This document shows positions 56,851 through 64,000 of a DNA stretch of 64,000 nucleotides, in pieces. Under the pieces are notes generated by a model, which was given only the letters and a program-made list of their open reading frames with translations, had not been told where the DNA came from and ran no database searches. This DNA is from Arachis hypogaea. Taxonomy: Eukaryota > Streptophyta > Magnoliopsida > Fabales > Fabaceae. Positions within the stretch are counted from its first letter, which is position 1. Every line of letters starts with the position of its first letter. Location of the stretch: the NCBI RefSeq assembly GCF_003086295.3, contig NC_092054.1, forward strand, positions 19,998,144 to 20,062,143. Reading direction: 5' to 3'. Both the position numbers and the translations under genes were made by a program.

Positions 56851-56885
56851 TTTGCTTGAGGACAAGCAAACCTCTAAGTTTGGTG
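56851..56885 (+). promoter_or_regulatory. Internal AGGA hairpin, element H
   Basis: TTTGCTTG, loop AGGA, CAAGCAAA (56851-56870), then CCTCTAAGTTTGGTG. It lies 40 nt before the ATG of the third ORF. Confidence 0.7.
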
Positions 56886-56909
56886 TGTTTCTCCGTGATC
56901 ACTAAGACC

Positions 56910-58011
56910 ATGGCTCCTAAGGGAAAACAACCCACTTCAAGAGGCAAGAAAGAGAGAGTTCCAAAACCACTTTGGAATCAAGGGAAGTTCTTATCTAAAG
57001 AACATTCAGACCATTATTACAAAATAATGGGTCTAAGATCAGTGATCCCGGAAGTTAGATTCGATCTGAAAGAAGACGAATATCCGGAGATCCAGGAGCA
57101 AATTCGAATCAGGAACTGGGAGGTCCTAGCTAATCCTGAAACGAAAGTGGGAAGGAATATGGTCCAGGAGTTCTATGCTAATATGTGGCAGACAGACAAG
57201 CAAAAACTATTTGGAACTGCTTTCTATGAATATCGGACCGTGTGTCAGAGGAAAGATTGTTCATACCAACCCTGATAAGATCAGGGAGATCTTAAAGCTA
57301 CCTCAGCTGAAAGATGATCCAGACTCTTTCAACAGGAGAATGATGAGAACAGACAAGGGCCTGGATAAGATTCTAGAGGATATATGTATCCCTGGATCCA
57401 GGTGGACCACCAGCACAAAGGGTGTCCCAAATCAACTCAAAAGAGAAGATCTCAAACCAGTCACCAGAGGATGGCTGGACTTCATTGGGCATTCTCTGCT
57501 GCCCACCAGCAACCGTTTTGAAGTCACTGTTAAAAGAGCAGTGATGATCCATTGCATCATGATGGGAAAAGAAGTGGAAGTTCATCAACTGATTTCAACT
57601 GAATTCTACAAAATTGCTAATAAAAATTCTAAAGAGGCCAGGTTGGCTTACCCAAGCTTGATTTCTCTGCTCTGCAAGGACGCTGGAGTAAGGATGGGAA
57701 TAACTGAGTATATCTCAATTGAGAAACCAATCACCAAAGCATCAATGGAAAAACAACAAGCACAGGATGACCCCATCAAGAAGAAAATACAGGAATTTCT
57801 CCCAGAAATCCCTCAATCTGAATATTGGGAGTATCTTGAAACATCAGTTACCAAGATGCAAGAAGCTATGGAACAAATAATAAAGGAACAGAAGGAACAA
57901 AGTCAAATTCTTTGCTATTTGATTAAAGAACAGGAAGAGCAAGGGCGTGACTTGAGGGAATTGAAGCACCAGAAGTTATCTCTTGAAGGACCAAGCACCC
58001 CACAGATCTGA
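56910..58011 (+). pseudogene. Third ORF of element H (plant transposon-protein type), one frameshift
   Basis: ATG at 56910 in good context (ACCATGG). The basic N-terminus MAPKGKQPTSRGKK is followed by a helical domain with NMVQEFYANMW; a one-base insertion near 57240 moves the frame, which then runs to TGA at 58009-58011. The second part holds the motif VKRAVMIHCIMMGK and a C-terminal Gln/Glu-rich coiled coil (about the last 70 residues). Together about 365 codons. It corresponds to the B third ORF and, by its start, to the stubs of F and G. The position after pol is where Athila-like elements carry an extra ORF, but no signal peptide or transmembrane segment is visible. Role unknown; possibly nucleic-acid or capsid associated. 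Confidence 0.75.
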
Positions 58012-59108
58012 GGAACATCCACTTCCCAGAACAAAGGTTGTTAAATTCCAATTTCTGCTTTAACTCTGTGATAGTTGTCATTATAAGAGTTTACCTTAGG
58101 AGTCATATAATAGTAATTAGTATCTATTTTGATTTTTTTCTCCAATCAAGTTATAGTCTATTTTTCTCATCATCAGCAAACATGAATAAAATAGTAGATC
58201 TTTTGAATAAGAGGCAATAAAATTTCGAGTTTTTAATAATAAAAATTCTAATTAGTTACATGTGGTGGTAATGCTTTCTGTCTTCTGAATGAATGCTTGA
58301 ACAGTGCATATGTCTTTTGAATTTGTTGTTTAAGACTGTTAAATATGTTGGCTCTTGAAAGAATGATGAACATGAGACATGTTATTGATAATCTGAAAAA
58401 TAAAAAAAATGATTCTTGAAGCAAGAAAAAGCAGCAAAGAACAAAGCTTGCAGAAAAAAAAATATATATAATAATATAGAGAAAGAAAAAGAGAAAGCAA
58501 GCAGAAAAAGCCAATAACCCTTAAAATCAAAAGGCAAGGGTAATAAAAAGGATCCCAAGGCTTTGAGCATCAGTGGATAGGAGGGCCTAAGGGAATAAAA
58601 TCCTGGCCTAAGCGGCTAAACTAAGCTGTCCCTAACCATGTGCTTGTGGCGTGAAGGTGTCAAGTGAAAATTTGAGATTGAGCGGTTAAAGTCAAGGTCC
58701 AAAGCAAAAAAAAAGAAGAGTGTGCTTAAGAACTCTGGACACCTCTAATTGGGGACTTTAGCAAAGCTGAGTCACAATCTAAAAGGTTCACCCAATTATG
58801 TGTCTGTGGCATTTATGTATCCGGTAGTAACATTGGAAAACAAAGTGCTTAGGGCCACGGCCAAGACTCATAAAATAGTTGTGTTCAAGAATCATCATAC
58901 TGAAATAGGAGAATCAATAATACTATCTGAATTCTAAGTTCCTATAGATGCCAATCACTCTGAGCTTCAATGGATAAAGTGAGATGCCAAAACTGTTCGG
59001 AAGCAAAAAGCTACTAGTCCCGCTCATCTAATTAGAATCTGAGCTTCACTCAAAAACTCTGAGATATTATTGCTTCTCAACCTATTAGTCTTCTATTTTA
59101 TTTGTCTA
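58012..59108 (+). other. 3' non-coding region of element H
   Basis: Collinear with the F and G 3' regions. Two copies of the GTGCTTGTGGCGT..GTGTCAAGT-type block are visible near 58635-58700 and 58795-58870. No ORF. Confidence 0.6.
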
Positions 59109-59146
59109 GTTGCTTGAGGACAAGCAACAGTTTAAGTTTGGTGTTG
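59109..59146 (+). promoter_or_regulatory. AGGA hairpin and PPT-position tract, element H (3' copy)
   Basis: GTTGCTTG, loop AGGA, CAAGCAAC (59109-59128), then AGTTTAAGTTTGGTGTTG abutting the LTR. Compared with the interior copy the closing pair is G-C instead of T-A, both sides changed. Confidence 0.75.
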
Positions 59147-60685
59147 TGATGAGCGGATATTTTATACGCTTTTTGGGGTTAATTTCATATAGATTTTAGT
59201 ATGTTTTAGTTGGTTTTTAGTTTATTTTCATTAGTTTCTAGGCAAAATTCATATTTCTGGACTTTAATATGAGTTTGTGTGTTTTTCTGTAATTTCAGGT
59301 ATTTTCTGGCTGAAATTGAGGGAGCTGAGCAAAAATCTGATTCAGGCTGAAAAAGGACTACTGATGCTGTTGGATTCTGACCTCCCTGCACTCAAAATGG
59401 ATTTTCTGGAACTACAGGACTCCAAATGGCATGCTTCTAATTGCGTTGGAAAGTAGACATCCAGGGCTTTCCAGCAATATATAATAGTCCATACTTTGCT
59501 CAAGGATAAATGACGTAAACTGGCGTTCAACGCCAGTTCTCTGCCCAATTCTGGCGTCCAGCGCCAGAAACAAGTTGCAAGTTGGAGTTCAACGCCAGAA
59601 AAGGATCCAAAGCTGGCGTTGAACGCCCAAAACAGCCCCAGGCACGTGAAAGCTTTAGTCTCAGTCCCAGCACACACCAAGTGGGCCCCAGAAGTGGATT
59701 TCTGCACTATCTGTTATAGTTTACTCATTTTCTGTAAACCTAGGTTACTAGTTTAGTATTTAAACAACTTTTAGAGATTTATTTTGTATCTCATGACATT
59801 TTAGATCTGAACTTTGTACTCTTTGACGGCATGAGTCTCTAAACTCCATTGTTGGGGGTGAGGAGCTCTGCTGTGTCTCGATGAATTAATGCAAGTATTT
59901 CTGTTTTCCATTCAAACATGCGTGTTCCTATCTAAGATATCCATTCGCGCCTAAATATGGAGAAGGTGATGACCAGTGACACTCATCACCTTCCTCAATC
60001 CATGAACGTGTGTCTGACAATCACTTCCGTTCTACATCAGATTGAATGAATATCTCTTAGATTCCCTAATCAGAATCTCCGTGGTATAAGCTAGATTGAT
60101 GGCGGCATTCATGAGAATCCGGAAAGTCTAAACCTTGTCTGTGGTATTCCGAGTAGGATTCTAGGATTGGATGGCTGTGACAAACTTCAAACTCGCGAGT
60201 GCTGGGCGTAGTGACAGACGCAAAAGGATAGTAAATCCTATTCCGGTACGATTGAGAACCTGCAGATGATTAGTCGTGCGGTGACAGCGCATTTGGACCC
60301 TTTTCACTGGAAAGATGGATGGTAGCCATTAACAACGGTGATCCACCTACACACAACTTGCCATAGGAGGACGTGCATGTGTGAATCAGAAAACAGAGGA
60401 AAGCAGAATTTCAGAAGACAAAGCATCTCCAAAACTCCAACATATTCTCCATCATTGCATACAAGTATAATTTGTGTTCTGCCCTTTTATTCCTTGCAAT
60501 CAAATTTGATAAGTGAATTATTTTATTGTTTTCCTGACTAAGAGTTACAAGATGACCATAGATTTCTTCAAGCCAACAATCTCCGTGGGATCGACCCTTA
60601 CTCACGTAAGGTATTACTTGGACGACCCAGTGCACTTGCTGGTTAGTTGTGCGGAATTACATTGTGAAGTAATTTTCGTGCACCA
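59147..60685 (+). repeat. 3' LTR of element H (1539 bp)
   Basis: Same length as the 5' LTR. Here the first dyad is complete (AACTGGCGTT, C, AACGCCAGTT, 59519-59539), whereas the 5' copy has lost two pairs. Confidence 0.93.
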
Positions 60686-60690
60686 GCGTC

Positions 60691-60831
60691 GTGTGCCCCC
60701 TTTTTTTTATAGCTTGAGGTGTTCGGTTCCTGGAAGAACATAGCTGCATGATCAGAAAATTAGTAAGAACTCAATGAAAATAAAATAACTAAGAAAAACT
60801 ACTACGAAAAATAGCGAACGATACGAAATTA
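60691..60831 (-). other. Spacer of element G between dyad array and pol hairpin
   Basis: AT-rich with a homopurine tract on - (AAAAAAAAGGGGGC, about 60709-60696). No ORF. Confidence 0.5.
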
Positions 60832-60847
60832 TCGGGTTGCCTCCCGA
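60832..60847 (-). promoter_or_regulatory. Stop-proximal hairpin, element G
   Basis: On -: TCGGG, loop AGGCAA, CCCGA, starting 41 nt after the pol stop and preceded by AAGAAGCGCTTG. Confidence 0.78.
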
Positions 60848-60888
60848 CAAGCGCTTCTTTAACGTCACTAGCTTGACGGTCAGTTCTG

Positions 60889-63800
60889 CTAGTTCAGCAG
60901 ATGAGTGGACCTCTGGCGATCAATCTCGCCTCCAAGATAGTGCTTCAACCTCTGGCCATTCACTGTGAATTTTCTGTCAGAATTCTCTTCCTGTATCTCC
61001 ACATGACCATATGGTGAAGCTCTGATAACCACAAATGGTCCTGACCACCGGGATTTTAGCTTTCCGGGAAAGAATTTGAGCCTTGAATTATATAGAAGCA
61101 CTCTCTGTCCTGGCTCAAATATTCCGATGGCAATCTTCTTGTCATGCAGTAGCTTGGTTCTCTGCTTATAGAGCTTGGCATTCTCATAAGCTGAATATCT
61201 GAATTCATCAAGCTCGTTCAACTGAAGCATCCGCTTTATTCCTGCAGCTTATGAATTAAGATTCAGGTACCTGATTGCCCAGTAAGCCTTGTGCTCCAAC
61301 TCAACTGGCAAGTGACAGGCTTTGCCATAGACCAACTGATATGGGGACATGCTAATGGGAGTCTTGTATGCTGTCCGGTATGCCCAGAGAGCATCATCAA
61401 GCTTCTTAGACCAATCCTTTCTTGAAACACTGACGGTCTTCTCTAGAATCCTTTTGAGTTCTCTGTTGGAAACTTCAACCTGTCCACTTGTCTGAGGGTG
61501 ATAGGGGGTTGCCACTTTATGACGGACTCCATATCTATGCAGAAGAGAGTCCAGCTGTCTGTTACAGAAGTGGCTTCCACCATCACTAATGAGTGTCCTT
61601 GGGACACCAAACCGGCTAAAGATATATCTCTGAAGAAAGCTCATTACCACCTTGGCATCATTGGTGGGTAAAGCTACAGCTTCCACCCACTTGGACACAT
61701 AATCAACTGCCACTAGAATATAGTTGTTTGAATGTGAGGGTGGAAAAGGTCCCATGAAATCAATACCCCACACATCAAACAACTCAACCTCAAGAATCCC
61801 CTGCTGTGGCATTTCATAGTTGGCAGGGAGATTCGTGGCTTTTTCACATCTGTCACAGTGCTTTACAAATGCTCTTGAGTCTCTGAAGAGAGTCGGCCAG
61901 TAAAACCCACTCTGAAGGACCTTTGTAGCTGTCCTTTCATCACCAAAGTGGCCTCCATACTCAGAACCATGACAGTGCCAAAGAATCTGCTGTTTTTCTT
62001 CATCTGGGACACACCTCCGGATAATTTCATCTGAACACCTTTTAAAAAGGTATGGTTCCTCCCAAATGTAGTACTTTGCATCAGTCAATAGCTTCTTCAC
62101 TTGTTGCCTACTGTACTCCCTTGGGATAAAATTCATGGCCTTATAATTTGCAATGTCTGCAAACCATGGAGCCTGCTGAATGAGGAACAATTGCTCCTCC
62201 GAAAATGTCTCAGTTACAGCTGTGGGTGGTTGCACTCCTGCTTCAGGCTCAATTCTGAAGAGATGGTCAGCTACTTGATTTTCTGACCCTTTCCTGTCTT
62301 TTATTTCAATATCAAACTCCTGAATGAGCAACACCCATCTTATTAATCTTGGTTTAGAATCCTGCTTGGTTAGAAGGTACTTCAAAGCAGCATGGTCAGT
62401 ATAAACAATAACCTTAGAACCAAGTAAATAGGACCTAAACTTATCAACAGCATACACAACAGCTAATAATTCCTTTTCTGTAGTTGTGTAATTCTTTTGA
62501 GCATCATTTAACACACGACTGGCATAATAAATGACATGTACAAGCTTACCATGCCTCTGTCCTAAAACAGCTCCTATAGAAAAATCACTAGTATCACACA
62601 TTAATTCAAATGGTAAATCCCAGTCAGGGGGAGCTATAATGGGAGCAGATGTAAGGTTTGCTTTCAGAGTTTCAAAAGCATGCAGACAATCAGAATCAAA
62701 GACAAAAGGAACATCAACAACCAATAGGTTTCTCAATGGTTTAGCAATTTTAGAAAAATCCTTTATAAATCTTCTATAAAATCCTGCATGACCCAAGAAA
62801 CTCCTAATTGCCTTAACATTAGTTGGTGGTGGTAATTTTTCAATTACATCCACCTTTGCTTTGTCAACCTCAATTCCCTTACTTGAAATCCGGTGTCCAA
62901 GAACAATGCCTTCTGTAACCATAAAATGGCATTTTTCCCAATTTAAAACAAGGTTTGATTCTTGACACCGTTTCAAGACAAGAGATAAATGTTTAAGGCA
63001 GGATTCAAAAGAATTTCCAAAAACAGAAAAGTCATCCATAAATATCTCAATAAACTTTTTAACCATATCAGAAAAAATTGAAAGCATACACATCTGAAAA
63101 GTTGCTGGAGCATTGCAAAGTCCAAATGGCATTCTCCTGTAGGCAAATACTCCAAAGGGGCATGTGAATGCTGTCTTCTCTTGATCTTGAGGGTCCACTG
63201 CAATTTGATTATATCCAGAATATCCATCTAGAAAACAATAAAAAGCATGACCAGCTAACCTCTCAAGCATCTGATCAATGAAAGGGAGGGGGAAATGATC
63301 CTTCCTTGTAGCAGTGTTGAGCCTCCTGTAATCTATGCACATTCTCCATCCTGTGATTGTTCTTGTAGAAATAAGCTCATTCTTTTCATTCTTGATCACT
63401 GTCATCTCTCGTTTCTTGGGAACTACCTGCACAGGACTTACCCAAGGACTGTCAGAAATAAGGTAAATAATACCTGCTTCCCATAATTTCATTACCTCTT
63501 TTTGGACCACCTCTTTCATAGTTGGATTGAGTCTCCTTTGTGGTTGCACAACTGGTTTAGCATCATCTTCAAAAAGGATCTTGTGCATACACTTGGTTGG
63601 ACTAATCCCCTTCAAGTCACTAATGGTCCACCCAAGAGCTGTTTTATGGCTCCTGAGCACTGAAATAAGCGCCTCCTTTTCTTCAGGCTTCAGAGAAGAG
63701 CTAATAATCACTGGATATGAATCATTCTCACCCAAGAACACATATTTCAGAGAAGGGGGTAAGGGTTTAAGCTCAAGCTTGGGGGCTTCCTCCTCCTTGA

Positions 63801-64000
63801 TTGGCGTGTTCATCAGCTCATTTTGGGGTGGTGACTCGTCAACTTCAACTAATTCACACTCAGAAATAGGATCCAGAACATCATCAAGTACCTCAATTTC
63901 CAGTACTTCTTGAACAAGTGGTTCAATAACATCTATTTTCATACACCCCTCAGAATCATTGGGGTGTTTGAGGGCTTCAAAAACATTTAGGACCACTTGT
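60889..64000 (-). CDS. pol: pol of element G (protease end, RT, RNase H, integrase), partial
   Basis: The frame is open from the right edge to TAA at 60891-60889 with one in-frame TAA at 61251-61249, near the integrase C-terminus. The frame enters from beyond the window; no true start is seen here. [15 protein letters not shown] and FMDD (63042-63031). RNase [17 protein letters not shown] and TDHAALKYL. Integrase: [11 protein letters not shown] with CDRC zinc finger, DDE core with Asp 61761-61759, Asp 61584-61582 and Glu 61476-61474, and C-terminal [15 protein letters not shown]. All catalytic residues are present. The H protein is the closest relative in the window. Apart from the single stop this is the least damaged enzyme set here. 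Confidence 0.93.

Larger units (their letters stand above)
48459..60685 (+). mobile_element. Element H: full-length autonomous-type Ty3/gypsy (Athila-like)
   Basis: 12,227 bp with two 1539-bp LTRs and the duplication GCGTC (48454-48458 and 60686-60690). The order is LTR, PBS, leader, gag, protease, RT, RNase H, integrase, AGGCAA hairpin, GGCGTTNAACGCC array, internal AGGA hairpin, third ORF, 3' region, AGGA hairpin, LTR. A hand comparison finds about 35 differences between the LTRs (roughly 2%), so it is a fairly recent insertion, yet the polyprotein has several stops and frameshifts. It is younger than G. Confidence 0.95.
45153..64000 (-). mobile_element. Element G: autonomous-type Ty3/gypsy (Athila-like), runs out of window
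   Basis: On -, from 64000 downward: pol (64000-60889), stop-proximal hairpin, spacer, CpG dyad array (interrupted by H), internal AGGA hairpin, third-ORF stub, 3' region, AGGA hairpin, 3' LTR (46551-45153). The gag, PBS and 5' LTR lie beyond the right edge. Element H is inserted in the dyad array with TSD GCGTC. RT with FMDD and an extra ORF position after pol fit the Athila-like group. Confidence 0.88.

Noticed and set aside
56910..58011. Envelope gene making H an endogenous plant retrovirus
   Set aside because: The position fits an env-like ORF, but no signal peptide, transmembrane segment or furin-like site is visible; the protein looks soluble with a coiled-coil end.

Overview
The window is repeat-rich plant nuclear DNA, almost entirely nested LTR retrotransposons. 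Large Ty3/gypsy elements with tRNA-Asp primer sites, a hAT-type MITE, FAR1-like and Ulp1-like relics and very AT-rich leaders point to a legume. The LTR and spacer words look like those I know from peanut (Arachis); that is recognition, not a search result. I see no intact cellular gene, no rRNA or tRNA gene and no CRISPR array.

Layout. The oldest layer is an eroded host or DNA-transposon sequence: a FAR1/MULE-type transposase relic on + (964-3428), a hAT-like MITE (3599-4002) and an Ulp1-type protease relic on - (about 22215-24700). Three retrotransposons interrupt it. Element B (-, 4720-21450) carries element A (-, 4883-12841, TSD GTCGT) inside its 3' LTR, plus a 220-bp LTR fragment and a 1000-bp N gap. 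Element F (+, 25608-44447, TSD ACTTT) carries element C (+, 29915-38006, TSD GAAGG) in its protease region and a hAT deletion derivative (39342-41439). Element G (-, 45153 to beyond 64000) carries element H (+, 48459-60685, TSD GCGTC). Letters A-H are my labels.

How they work together. G and H are autonomous-type elements of the Athila-like kind: gag, protease, RT with an FMDD active site, RNase H, integrase, and in H a third ORF after pol. F keeps gag-protease and a short integrase-tail remnant but no RT or integrase core. A, B and C replace gag-pol with a conserved ORF of unknown function, so they would need enzymes in trans. Every coding region is broken by stops or frameshifts, except most of the G pol frame.

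The most interesting signals are non-coding and shared across elements: (1) a hairpin with loop AGRCAA at a nearly fixed distance after the main ORF stop in all six elements, with paired substitutions in its stem; (2) a second hairpin, loop AGGA, beside the polypurine-tract position at the 3' LTR and again in the interior; (3) family-specific dyad words (ACGCGNNCGCGT, GGCGTTNAACGCC, or GCGCCTAACTTG with its complement) present in both the LTR and the interior, starting about 35 bp after the TATA-like box in F and H, and in H even inside gag. I know of no description of these as RNA or DNA elements, but I could not check the literature.
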